Shown here piece after piece: positions 8,588-16,690 of a stretch of 64,000 nucleotides of DNA. How positions within the stretch are numbered: the stretch's first letter is position 1; every line of letters starts with the position of its first letter. The notes under the pieces were generated by a model, which worked only from the letters and a program-made list of their open reading frames with translations, searched no databases and was not told where the DNA came from. Both the position numbers and the translations under genes were made by a program. Source of the stretch: Brevibacillus antibioticus (GTDB lineage: Bacteria; Bacillota; Bacilli; Brevibacillales; Brevibacillaceae); contig NZ_SZNK01000001.1 in NCBI RefSeq assembly GCF_005217615.1, positions 3,312,501 to 3,376,500 of the forward strand. The letters run 5' to 3'.

Positions 8588-9967
8588 TCATTCAAGAGGC
8601 AACGTTATTTTAAATAGCGTCGTATACCGTTGATTCCTTTCCAAATGAATTGTACCCCGATGTAACGTTATAATTTTTTTACAAATGGCTAGGCCGAGTC
8701 CTGTGCTATCTTTCACAGGATTACTCCCTTTTATGAACTCGTCAAAAATGTGTTCTCTGACATTCTCCTGAACACCAATACCGTTATCACCTAACCACAG
8801 AACAACGCCGGCTTCTATTTTCTCGCATGAAACGAATAGCTGAGTTCCCTGCGGATTATGTTTTAGTGAGTTACCGATCAAATTCGTAATAACGCGGTTC
8901 ATATGCATTTTGTCGAGCATGACAAACAGCGGCTCCTCTGGAATTTTCACTTCTAACTGAAATCCCCTATCTTCTATTTCCGGATAAAATTCCGCAACAA
9001 GCTGCATAAACCACTTACTAATATTCACCTTTTCTTGATCCAGTCTCACGTGCTGGTCTTCCAGCTTTGCCAGTTCGAACAAATTTTGAATCAAATGGGC
9101 CATATAAGACGATTTGTCGTTAATATATTGAACATACTGACGCCTTTGTTCTTCTTCTAGGTCCGGCCTATCCAGCAACAACTGAGAATAACCGAATACA
9201 GAGGTAATCGGCGTTTTCAGATCATGAGACAAATGCAGCAGCATGTCTCTTTTGTTGTTCGCTACCGCTTCTTTCTCTGCAGAGGTCTGCTGTAGTCGTT
9301 CTGCCATTCCGTTAAACGCTTCACGGATTTCTGCAAATTCCATTTCAGCCGAAAATGTAAGCCTTTTCTGATAATTGAAGCCTTCCATTTCTTTAATGCC
9401 CTCTACAATTTGCCGGAGAGGCTTCTTCATCTGCAAGACGGAGTACCGGGTGTAGAAATAAAGGGCGATGAACAACAGAACGACAAACAACGCTAGTAAG
9501 ATTCCAAGCGTCAATGATATAATTTCCGACCGCTCAGGAAATTTCCATAACAGAACATAGTTTTCACCTTCTGGCCCTTGCGCTCGATAGGCATGGTAGA
9601 AAATTGAATCATCATTTCGCATTATGTCCACTTTAGCGTACAGCATTCCATCGCTATATGTCATGATATTGTCTTCCTTGTTGCCTTTTACATAGATGAC
9701 TGTCCCCGATTCATCCACGATCTCGAACCAGCCGCCGTACTCGTCTAACAACCGACCATCAATCTTTTCAAAAGGGTACTGGTATATTTTACTCCCATCC
9801 ACTTGGGTCAAATCGGGCGTTTTATTAAAATAGTTGTCCATCAACAGGTCTGTCCCAAAAAGAGCAACCATAATCACACACAAGAACAAACCGCTTATCA
9901 CAACATAATGCCGAAAAAACAGTTGTTTTAACGGCCGCTTGTCGGGGATGCTCTCATTTTTTTTCAA
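8588..9967 (-). CDS. HAMP-containing sensor histidine kinase
   Basis: A 459-residue membrane kinase. TM1 is at about residues 20-40, followed by an extracellular sensing region to about 145, TM2 at about 150-172, and a HAMP domain. The dimerisation/phosphoacceptor helix is HLSHDLKTPITS with His248. The catalytic domain shows an N box (NRVITNLIGNSLKHN), DNGIG and GLGLAI. Its start overlaps the end of the response regulator gene by 14 nt, so the two are cotranslated. The order serine hydrolase, regulator, kinase on one strand suggests the system responds to the cell envelope, which is an inference. Confidence 0.93.
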   Translation of the reverse strand: MKKNESIPDKRPLKQLFFRHYVVISGLFLCVIMVALFGTDLLMDNYFNKTPDLTQVDGSKIYQYPFEKIDGRLLDEYGGWFEIVDESGTVIYVKGNKEDNIMTYSDGMLYAKVDIMRNDDSIFYHAYRAQGPEGENYVLLWKFPERSEIISLTLGILLALFVVLLFIALYFYTRYSVLQMKKPLRQIVEGIKEMEGFNYQKRLTFSAEMEFAEIREAFNGMAERLQQTSAEKEAVANNKRDMLLHLSHDLKTPITSVFGYSQLLLDRPDLEEEQRRQYVQYINDKSSYMAHLIQNLFELAKLEDQHVRLDQEKVNISKWFMQLVAEFYPEIEDRGFQLEVKIPEEPLFVMLDKMHMNRVITNLIGNSLKHNPQGTQLFVSCEKIEAGVVLWLGDNGIGVQENVREHIFDEFIKGSNPVKDSTGLGLAICKKIITLHRGTIHLERNQRYTTLFKITLPLE

Positions 9968-10661
9968 AACGGTAGCCTAACCCCCTGATCGTAATAAGAT
10001 AAACGGGCTTTCTTGGGTTATCCTCAATCTTCTCCCTGAGTTTGCTGATATAGACCATGATCAGGTTTTCATCCCCTATGTATTCCTGCCCCCAAACATG
10101 CTCGTAAATGGACGCTTTTGTAAAAACTCTACCCGCTTGCTTCATCAGTAAAGACAAAATCTTGAACTCGTACGATGTCACCTCTTTCTGCTGTCCATTT
10201 TTGTACAGCTTACAGCTCTTCAAATCGAGCATGACATCGCCAAATTGTATGATTTCATGGTTCTGCTTTTCACTTTTGGAGAATACATCCATTCTTCTGA
10301 ATAACGCTTGAACTCTGCTGACGACTTCTATGGGGTTAAAAGGCTTCCCCACATAGTCGTCAGCTCCAAACTGCAGTCCCATAATTTTATCCATATCATC
10401 CGATTTCGCGGACAAAAACAAAAACGGAACTTCGGAAATATGTCGCATCTTTTTTAATAACTCGTATCCATCCATCATCGGCATCATAATATCAGCTATA
10501 ACCAGATCGATTTGCACGTTTGAGAATACAGCCAGCGCATCAACCCCATTACCTGCTTCATAAGTAGCAAACCCGTAATTTTTCAAATAAATACTGAGTA
10601 GTTCACGAATTTGTGCTTCATCGTCGATGATCAGTATCGTTTTGATTGTACTTCCCTCCAT
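9954..10661 (-). CDS. OmpR/PhoB family response regulator
   Basis: An N-terminal receiver domain (IIDDEAQ acidic pocket, phosphoacceptor aspartate in DLVIADIMMPMMDG, lysine in GADDYVGKPFNP) is followed by a winged-helix DNA-binding domain ending YLITIRGLGYRF. It is the partner of the overlapping kinase. The start is uncertain. ATG 10661 is used here but lies close to a weak site, an ATG at 10676 is also possible, and a good GGAGGG sits just inside the coding region. Confidence 0.92.
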   Translation of the reverse strand: MEGSTIKTILIIDDEAQIRELLSIYLKNYGFATYEAGNGVDALAVFSNVQIDLVIADIMMPMMDGYELLKKMRHISEVPFLFLSAKSDDMDKIMGLQFGADDYVGKPFNPIEVVSRVQALFRRMDVFSKSEKQNHEIIQFGDVMLDLKSCKLYKNGQQKEVTSYEFKILSLLMKQAGRVFTKASIYEHVWGQEYIGDENLIMVYISKLREKIEDNPRKPVYLITIRGLGYRFEKK

Positions 10662-10711
10662 CGCCTCATGTCGCAACGAAGCACAAACAAGAAGTCACGG
10701 CTTGTTGTACA

Positions 10712-12718
10712 CTAAAATAATTGGTCTGCGAACCGAGATAGTAACGCAGCCGCTTCTTTCCTTACCATCAGCTGCTCTGATTTATAATCGACACTACCAT
10801 CTCTGCCTTTCACCACTTCTGGTCCGTATAATCCTTTTGCCACTACGAAATGGACTCCCTCTAAAGCCCAAGCATCTGTCCTACCACTCAACTTGGCTTT
10901 TTTCGGCTCTGCATGAAAATAGCCAAATGCCATGCGCCATACGATGGTTGCTGCTTCTTGACGCGTCAATGGCCCGTTCGGATAAAATTTGCCATCAGCA
11001 GATGCTTTTAGTAAACCTAACTCGTAAGCTGCTTGAATTTCCCGCGCATACTTGTTACCTGAAAGATCCGTGTAAATCGGTTTATGCTTTGATGGGGCAA
11101 TGCCACTCCACTTGATGAACCAGCCAACAAACTCTCCTTTTGTTATCTGTTGTTCGGGCGAAAAGCGATTGTCTCCTTCCATATCAGCAAAGACACCGAT
11201 CTGTCTCAGGTGATAAATATAGGACGCATATGGATGGTCATTCTCCACATCCTGATAACGTTGAGGCTCAGGCATTTTTTCTGCCCAACTATCTGATTTT
11301 AACTCGTAATAGAAAGCCTGCACATCTCCGTGATCGTTCAGCTTAAAACCAGCTTTACTACCTTGTTCATCCTGGAATAAGAGTGGCTCCACCTCATATA
11401 GGACATGTTCTCCCAGCGAGTCTTTTACAATGAGTTTGCCGCCTTCAGCACGTATACGAGTCGTCCACATCCGGTTTCGCAAATCGCTGTATGTCCCTTC
11501 AAACTTCGTGAGTTCTTGTTTCGCTAACTCAAACGCTCCCCTTTTCTGCTTATTTTTCGGGTAGTAATGATCCATAAACGCTTTAATCAGAGGCATACGA
11601 ATTTCGAAGTCCTTATTGACTGTAACAAATACTCCCACTTTTTCTTCCGGGATCAACCACATCCCGGTATGGTATCCTTGTAAATCCCCTCCTTTTTCAA
11701 TAACATAATGTCCATTGTAATTTTGCTGGTTGGCATATTCGAAACCAAGCGCCATGTTATTCAGCTTTGGATGCACGGAAAGATGAGGTCTGTGCATTTC
11801 TGCCGCCGTTTCTTCTTCCATAATCGTCGCATTCCCAAGCTTTCCTTTATGGAGATGAGCAATCATGAATTTAGCCATATCAGAACCAGTTGAGAGCATT
11901 CCACCATCAGGAAGCTCAGTTGGTACCATTGCATAAGTCGGGATCGGCTGTCCGATAATATTATAAGGTACAGCCAACTCTTTGACTATTGAGGGTGTAA
12001 GTCGAAAATCACTATTTTCCATGCCAAGTGGCTTAAAGATGCGTTCCTGCACGTATTCACCAAATGGTTTTCCTGCTACTTGTTCTACAACATAACCTTG
12101 AATGGTGAAGCCGAGGTTGTCATATCTGTAAAACTCTCCTGGCTTGCGAATGACATTTGGGAGATTGTCCATAACGTATTTCTTTAAAGAAACCTCCCGT
12201 TGCAAGTCGATTGTTGAACCGTCAGAAGTGTCTCCAAAGTCAAATCCAGTGGAGTTCGTTAACAGATGTTTCATTGTAAGAGGAGTGCCTGTCTTATTCG
12301 GAATCCGGGCACCCCCCATATATGCGGATACATCTTTGTTCAAATCTATTTTTCCTTGCTCCGCCAATTGCATAACGGCTGTAGCTGTAATAACCTTGGA
12401 TACTGACGCTACCCGGAATACAGTCCGATCAGGATCGACCGGAATCTTCTTCTCTACATCCGCATATCCATACCCTTTTTTAAAAAGAACCTTGTCTCCT
12501 TTTACAACTACAAACGTAGCTCCTGCCATGTTGTTCTTAATTTCTGACTGGTTAAAAAATTCATCTACAAATTGCTCTACCTCTCTCGGATCATCCGGCC
12601 CAGATACAGAAGATGCGAACACTTTGGTGGGAGAAACAACTCCGCTTACAAGGCTGACGCTCATAGTAGTTACAAGTACAGTCGCCATTAATGTCTGTAA
12701 CTTCGAAAACATTTTCAT
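10712..12718 (-). CDS. Secreted serine hydrolase (class C beta-lactamase/PBP4*-like) with SLH repeats
   Basis: A 668-residue exported enzyme. A signal peptide covers residues 1-36 (cleavage near VFA-S). A beta-lactamase/DD-peptidase-like domain shows the SxxK nucleophile as SVSK (residues 105-108), YDN as the YxN motif, and GYHTG as the KTG equivalent. A central linker domain follows, then SLH repeats in the last ~190 residues (YQDVENDHPYASYIYHL, KFYPNGPLTRQEAATIV). Likely a cell-wall-attached esterase or D-amino-acid peptidase. It heads an apparent operon with the response regulator and kinase, and only 35-50 bp separate it from the regulator. Confidence 0.9.
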   Translation of the reverse strand: MKMFSKLQTLMATVLVTTMSVSLVSGVVSPTKVFASSVSGPDDPREVEQFVDEFFNQSEIKNNMAGATFVVVKGDKVLFKKGYGYADVEKKIPVDPDRTVFRVASVSKVITATAVMQLAEQGKIDLNKDVSAYMGGARIPNKTGTPLTMKHLLTNSTGFDFGDTSDGSTIDLQREVSLKKYVMDNLPNVIRKPGEFYRYDNLGFTIQGYVVEQVAGKPFGEYVQERIFKPLGMENSDFRLTPSIVKELAVPYNIIGQPIPTYAMVPTELPDGGMLSTGSDMAKFMIAHLHKGKLGNATIMEEETAAEMHRPHLSVHPKLNNMALGFEYANQQNYNGHYVIEKGGDLQGYHTGMWLIPEEKVGVFVTVNKDFEIRMPLIKAFMDHYYPKNKQKRGAFELAKQELTKFEGTYSDLRNRMWTTRIRAEGGKLIVKDSLGEHVLYEVEPLLFQDEQGSKAGFKLNDHGDVQAFYYELKSDSWAEKMPEPQRYQDVENDHPYASYIYHLRQIGVFADMEGDNRFSPEQQITKGEFVGWFIKWSGIAPSKHKPIYTDLSGNKYAREIQAAYELGLLKASADGKFYPNGPLTRQEAATIVWRMAFGYFHAEPKKAKLSGRTDAWALEGVHFVVAKGLYGPEVVKGRDGSVDYKSEQLMVRKEAAALLSRFADQLF

Positions 12719-12826
12719 AAGATTGCTCCTCTCCTTTACCCTTATTTCCTTCTCTAGAAGAGTAAACGACCAATCTTAATCGCATTTCTATACAACCTTA
12801 ATAGAACCTGAATTTTCTCGCTTGTT

Positions 12827-12847
12827 GTTTCCGGTTCGCTCGTTTGC
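12827..12847 (+). repeat. 21-bp direct repeat, right copy
   Basis: Identical over 21 bp to 8486-8506 in the cyclase gene. It lies in non-coding sequence between the serine hydrolase promoter region and the LacI-type regulator. It looks like the displaced original 3' end of the cyclase gene or a target duplication. Confidence 0.85.
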
Positions 12848-12927
12848 AATTTTTCCTTAAATCAAAAGCCGAGGAAACAACAAGTATCATCACCTGTCTT
12901 TCACTCGGCTTCTCATCTGAAAAAGAC

Positions 12928-13959
12928 CTACGTATCCAATGGCGATTTACGGATAACCGCCACACTGGACTCCCTTACAATCAGCCGCGGCTCGAACTGG
13001 ACGCGTTCGTACGCTCCTGCCCCCTGCTCTCGAATCCGTTTCAGCAAAAGCTCAGTCGCCAGCCGTGCCACCTCTTCCCCCATGATCGAAACAGAGCTGA
13101 TCTGCGGAGTCGTAATCGTCGTCCACACATTGTTGTCAATTCCCACGACCGCGACATCTTCTGGCACGCGGACTCCGAGCTCCTTGAAGCGATTCACGAT
13201 CCCGATTGCCACCATGTCATTGACCGCATAGATAGCGTCCGGCATGTTTTTCAGACTAAAAAAGTAATCAGCAGCACGAAGGCCCGTCTCAAACGAGAAG
13301 TCCTCACCAAAATACACCAGCGAAGGATCAACGTGCTGAAGCGACGCCTCATAGGCAAAATACCGCTCCTCGATCTTGTCCTTCGGCGCACCTGCGTAAG
13401 CGATTCGCGTACGGCCAATTTTGATCAGATGCTCCATGACGAGTCGACCTTCTTGACGGGCCATGCTGACTACATCTGCTTTCACATTGTCTTCGAGCTT
13501 TTTCCCATAGTTAATAATCGAAACCGGAACGTTCGCTTTGTTAATCATCTGGACCAACGTCTTTGGATAGGCGAGCGGCATGATAATCAGCCCGTCTACA
13601 TGCAGCTTTTTGACCTCACGCACAGTCTCAAGCTCCATCCGGGCATTTCCTGCCGTGTTAATTTGTACGACGCGGTAGCCATGCTGCTTGGCCGCTTGCT
13701 CGACCGACCAGGCGATATCTGGAATGATCGCATTGCGAATGTCAGGGACAGCCAGTGCGATTTGATAGGTTTGACGCACCTTTAGGCTTTGCGCAGAAGT
13801 GTTCGGAATAAACCCCAGCTCGTCGATTACCTGCAAAATCATCGCTTTCGTCTTCGGACTGATCCCCCCGCTATCATTGATCGCCCTCGATACCGTTGCG
13901 ATTCCTACGCCCGCCTTCTTCGCTACGTCTTCTATTGTCACTTTATTTTTTGTATCCAA
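12928..13959 (-). CDS. LacI family transcriptional regulator
   Basis: The N-terminal LacI helix-turn-helix reads VTIEDVAKKAGVGIATVSRA, including the hinge-helix proline region (SPKTKAMILQVIDELG). It is followed by a ~270-residue periplasmic-binding-protein-like effector domain. The start is taken as TTG 13959, which leaves about 5 residues before the HTH and has an AAGGAAAG site upstream. The frame stays open to 14115 without a better start. It is divergent from bdhA, and LacI-type palindromes lie in the shared upstream region. The effector is unknown, plausibly a sugar or acetoin-related metabolite. Confidence 0.92.
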   Translation of the reverse strand: MDTKNKVTIEDVAKKAGVGIATVSRAINDSGGISPKTKAMILQVIDELGFIPNTSAQSLKVRQTYQIALAVPDIRNAIIPDIAWSVEQAAKQHGYRVVQINTAGNARMELETVREVKKLHVDGLIIMPLAYPKTLVQMINKANVPVSIINYGKKLEDNVKADVVSMARQEGRLVMEHLIKIGRTRIAYAGAPKDKIEERYFAYEASLQHVDPSLVYFGEDFSFETGLRAADYFFSLKNMPDAIYAVNDMVAIGIVNRFKELGVRVPEDVAVVGIDNNVWTTITTPQISSVSIMGEEVARLATELLLKRIREQGAGAYERVQFEPRLIVRESSVAVIRKSPLDT

Positions 13960-13981
13960 CGCCTTGCTTTCCTTTCCATAT

Positions 13982-13995
13982 CGGAATCGTTTTCT
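13982..13995 (-). promoter_or_regulatory. Possible LacI-type operator upstream of the regulator gene
   Basis: An imperfect palindrome resembling GGAA-TCG-TTTTC, about 25 bp upstream of the TTG start. It resembles the perfect site at 14229-14240 and could give autoregulation. Confidence 0.4.
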
Positions 13996-14193
13996 ATGTT
14001 TCCGAGCTAAAATGTGCTTTCCTACCGCTATTATAGCATACACAAAACCAATGGTAACAAGCCGTGAGCAAAACATGGCAGACAACAACGCACCTGTTGC
14101 ACAACACATATACATCTACTCAACTTAGCTAGAATCAGCATCCTCTCCTCAACCGATTGCACACCGCCCCCAACCCTTGCCTAGGAAATCAAA

Positions 14194-14224
14194 TTGACAA
14201 GATGCAAAACTTATGACATATTAT
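14194..14224 (+). promoter_or_regulatory. Promoter of bdhA
   Basis: TTGACA at 14194-14199 is followed 17-19 bp later by CATATT/TATTAT. The LacI-type palindrome lies a few bases downstream, overlapping the expected transcription start. Confidence 0.6.
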
Positions 14225-14228
14225 TTTC

Positions 14229-14240
14229 GGAAACGTTTCC
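14229..14240. promoter_or_regulatory. LacI/cre-type operator upstream of bdhA
   Basis: A perfect palindrome, GGAAACGTTTCC, with the central CG typical of LacI/GalR-family sites. Placed just after the -10 element, it would repress bdhA. CcpA is another possible binder, although the flanks fit cre imperfectly. Confidence 0.65.
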
Positions 14241-14295
14241 TACTTTACTTGCTGAATTTCATATAGAATCCAAATCGAATGAGGAGATGGCAGAT

Positions 14296-15348
14296 ATGAA
14301 AGCATTACGTTGGCACGGTTTGAAGGACCTCCGCTTGGAAACCATTTCGGAGCCAGTTGCGTCCAAAGGGAAAGTGAAAATCAGAGTCGAGTGCTGCGGG
14401 ATTTGCGGGAGTGACTTGCACGAATACGTGGCTGGTCCGATCTTCATCCCACAAGGAACTGAACATCCACTTACAGGCGAAAAAGCCCCGATCGTAATGG
14501 GACATGAATTTTCGGGTCAAGTGGTGGAAATCGGGGAAGGCGTGAACACCATCAAGGTTGGCGATCGCGTCGTCGTCGAGCCGGTTTTCGCATGCGGAAC
14601 ATGCGCAGCGTGCAAACAAGGCAAATACAATCTTTGTGAAAAAATGGGCTTCCTCGGTCTGGCTGGCGGTGGTGGCGGCTTCTCGGAATACGTGGCTTGC
14701 GATGAGCACATGGTCCACAAAATCCCTGACAGTCTCTCTTATGAGCAAGGCGCTCTTGTGGAGCCATCTGCCGTCGCTCTTTATGCAGTTCGTTCGAGTC
14801 AGTTGAAAGCTGGTGACAAAGCTGTCGTATTCGGTGCCGGTCCTATCGGCTTGCTTGTCATCGAAGCGCTGAAAGCAGCAGGTGCGGCTGAGATTTATGC
14901 AGTGGAGCTGTCCCCCGAACGTAAAAACAAGGCAGCTGAGCTGGGCGCCATCGTCATCGATCCAAAAGAATACGACGTCGTTCAGGAAATTCACAACCGA
15001 ACAAACGGCGGCGCAGATATCGCCTTTGAAGTCACAGGTGTGCCTCCTGTCCTCACGCAAGCCATCGAATCAACCAAAATTGCTGGACAAATCATGATCG
15101 TCAGCATCTTCGAAAGAGAAGCGTCAATCAAACCGAACCACATCGTCATGAAAGAGCGCAACATGACAGGCATCATCGGCTACCGCGACGTATTCCCTGC
15201 TGTCATCAGCCTGATGGAAAAGGGCTTCTTCCCGGCGGACAAGCTGGTCACCCAGCGCATCCAGCTCGACGATATCGTGGAGCATGGTTTTGAAGCACTG
15301 CTGAAAGAGAAAAACCAGGTGAAAATTCTCGTTAGCCCGAGAGCATAA
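14296..15348 (+). CDS. bdhA: (R,R)-2,3-butanediol dehydrogenase / acetoin reductase
   Basis: A zinc-dependent medium-chain dehydrogenase that interconverts acetoin and 2,3-butanediol with NAD(H). The sequence follows B. subtilis BdhA closely throughout (MKA-RWH N-terminus, GICGSDLHEY, GPIFIP, GHEFSGQVVEIGEGV, MGFLGLAGGGGGFSEYV). The Rossmann motif is VFGAGPIGLLVIEALKAAG. Unlike the B. subtilis protein it keeps the four-Cys structural zinc lobe (CGTCAACKQGKYNLC). The start ATG 14296 has GAGGAG at 9-nt spacing, giving about 350 residues, the family length. It is probably controlled by the divergent LacI regulator. Confidence 0.93.
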   Translation: MKALRWHGLKDLRLETISEPVASKGKVKIRVECCGICGSDLHEYVAGPIFIPQGTEHPLTGEKAPIVMGHEFSGQVVEIGEGVNTIKVGDRVVVEPVFACGTCAACKQGKYNLCEKMGFLGLAGGGGGFSEYVACDEHMVHKIPDSLSYEQGALVEPSAVALYAVRSSQLKAGDKAVVFGAGPIGLLVIEALKAAGAAEIYAVELSPERKNKAAELGAIVIDPKEYDVVQEIHNRTNGGADIAFEVTGVPPVLTQAIESTKIAGQIMIVSIFEREASIKPNHIVMKERNMTGIIGYRDVFPAVISLMEKGFFPADKLVTQRIQLDDIVEHGFEALLKEKNQVKILVSPRA

Positions 15349-15353
15349 ACTAC

Positions 15354-15404
15354 AAAAAACGGAGAGAAAGCAGGGTTCATTCCTGTTTTCCGCTCCGTTT
15401 TTTC
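15354..15404 (+). terminator. Terminator after bdhA
   Basis: A long stem with outer arms AAACGGAG and CTCCGTTT and an inner CAGG/CCTG pairing, followed by a T-run. Confidence 0.8.
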
Positions 15405-15458
15405 TCGTTACCCTCTTCGATTTTTACCCTTGCTGTCTGCGCAGAGAAGTAAGTGTCA

Positions 15459-16304
15459 TTACGTTTCCTTTTCTTGCGTATGCTTCAAAATCGTTTCGAT
15501 AACGACAGCCCAATCCCCACGTGGAAGCTCATGCCCTGTCCCTTCCAACGTGAGCAAGACTGCTCCCGGAATGGTGTGCGCAAGATGTATGGCATGCGCG
15601 AAAGGGATGAGCAAGTCTTCTGTACCGTGAATCACGAGTGCCGGTACAGCGATTTCCCCTGTCCGCATCAAGTACGGTTCACTGGCCGTCACAAAGGCGT
15701 GGTTGTTCTTACTCGCATAATGGTTGCTTCTGGCGATATCGATTTGGGCCAATTCACGAACGCGCGCCTCGTCGAAAGGATGCTTGGAACCGATCAAAAC
15801 TTTCGAACTCGCCACAGCAACCTCTAAAACTTCTTGTTCATCCTCCCAGTTGATTTCCCCCATCTCGCTGAAAAACTCCATCAACTTCTCATCGATTGGT
15901 GGTAGGTCAGGAGCAAAATTTGACGTTGCGTGCAATGTGATTGTGCGAACCCTTTCGGGATGTCGCAAGGCTATGATTTGCGTCAACATTCCGCCCATGG
16001 ACATACCAACGATATGCGCCTGCTGCACGCCGAATGCATCCAGGACGTGAACAGCATCATCCGCCATATCTTCAAACGTATAGCCTGGTTGCCCAACCTC
16101 GTAGGTCGTGGAGCGTCCGACATCCCGATTATCAAAACGAATAACAAAGCGTCCAGCGTCGGCTATTCGCTGACAAAATTCTTCCTCCCACCAAAGCATG
16201 GACATCTGGGCTCCCATAATCAGCAAAATCGCCGGATCTGTGGGCTTCCCAAAGCTTTCCGCACATATTTCCACACCGTTCACTTTTACGATCTGTTCTG
16301 CCAT
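15459..16304 (-). CDS. Alpha/beta hydrolase
   Basis: A 281-residue alpha/beta hydrolase-fold enzyme. The nucleophile elbow is GMSMGGM. The oxyanion region is LLIMGAQMSMLWW, the acid is probably in VIHGTEDLLIPF, and the histidine is in GTGHELPRGDW. It may act as an esterase or lactonase. The GGAGGAAAA site gives ATG 16304. Immediately upstream sits a factor-independent terminator preceded by a small ORF and a long inverted repeat, so expression may be set by attenuation in a ~350-nt leader (see findings). Confidence 0.9.
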   Translation of the reverse strand: MAEQIVKVNGVEICAESFGKPTDPAILLIMGAQMSMLWWEEEFCQRIADAGRFVIRFDNRDVGRSTTYEVGQPGYTFEDMADDAVHVLDAFGVQQAHIVGMSMGGMLTQIIALRHPERVRTITLHATSNFAPDLPPIDEKLMEFFSEMGEINWEDEQEVLEVAVASSKVLIGSKHPFDEARVRELAQIDIARSNHYASKNNHAFVTASEPYLMRTGEIAVPALVIHGTEDLLIPFAHAIHLAHTIPGAVLLTLEGTGHELPRGDWAVVIETILKHTQEKET

Positions 16305-16333
16305 TGTATGTTTTCCTCCTCAACAAACAGAAA

Positions 16334-16362
16334 TAAAAAAACACAGGCTAGGCTGCCTGTGC
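16334..16362 (-). terminator. Terminator or attenuator just upstream of the alpha/beta hydrolase
   Basis: On the minus strand CACAGGC and GCCTGTG form a stem followed by an uninterrupted T-run. It stands only about 30 nt before the hydrolase start and downstream of a promoter, so readthrough may be regulated. Confidence 0.75.
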
Positions 16363-16367
16363 TTACG

Positions 16368-16487
16368 TCATCGAAAAAGGAAGAAGAAACGAAAACCCTG
16401 AACATCAGATACCAGTATCTGATTGTACAAAGATTGGTTCCATTCTCTTCGCAGATCATGCAAATAGAGGAGGTCATCACTTGCCAT
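16368..16487 (-). CDS. Candidate small protein, 39 residues (unrecognised)
   Basis: ATG 16487 follows GGAG with 5-nt spacing. The product begins MASDDLLYLHDLRREWNQ and ends in a Phe-rich FRFFFLFR tail right before the terminator hairpin. No family is recognised. It could be a leader peptide for attenuation of the downstream hydrolase, a small protein in its own right, or a chance ORF. The good ribosome binding site, dedicated promoter and terminator favour translation, but coding conservation has not been tested. Confidence 0.4.
   Translation of the reverse strand: MASDDLLYLHDLRREWNQSLYNQILVSDVQGFRFFFLFR
16404..16423. repeat. 20-bp perfect palindrome inside the hydrolase leader
   Basis: Arms ATCAGATAC and GTATCTGAT flank a CA centre. 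This is operator-like or a tight hairpin within the small ORF. Confidence 0.7.
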
Positions 16488-16516
16488 CTTCACTCCCATT
16501 TGCCCATGATTCAATT

Positions 16517-16638
16517 GGGTTACCGTAGCGGCAAACCATTTTTCGATTCGTATGCACACAACATAGCCTTGTCACGCTATCTCATCGATTGTGTTGTGCG
16601 AATAAAGTATCGAAAAATTAATTTGCCACACGTAACCC
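16517..16638. repeat. 122-bp imperfect inverted repeat (structured leader or MITE-like)
   Basis: Nested arms pair symmetrically: 16517-16523 with 16632-16638 (GGGTTAC/GTAACCC), 16530-16535 with 16622-16627, 16538-16547 with 16609-16618 (10 bp), CACAAC-rich arms at about 16554-16562 and 16590-16598, and 16563-16567 with 16576-16580. As RNA this is one long hairpin. No transposase or clear target duplication is seen. Confidence 0.75.
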
Positions 16639-16661
16639 TCCGTTCCTGATAAGTTGTGCCC

Positions 16662-16690
16662 ATCCTACCACATGCTTTTTCCTCTGTCAA
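16662..16690 (-). promoter_or_regulatory. Promoter at the end of the ECF ATPase gene
   Basis: On the minus strand TTGACA (16685-16690) and TAGGAT (16662-16667) are 17 bp apart. This would start a ~350-nt leader running to the alpha/beta hydrolase. Confidence 0.65.

Noticed and set aside
14305..15060. 251-codon minus-strand ORF inside bdhA
   Set aside because: It lies wholly opposite a well-recognised gene, its protein has no recognisable features and it has no ribosome binding site.
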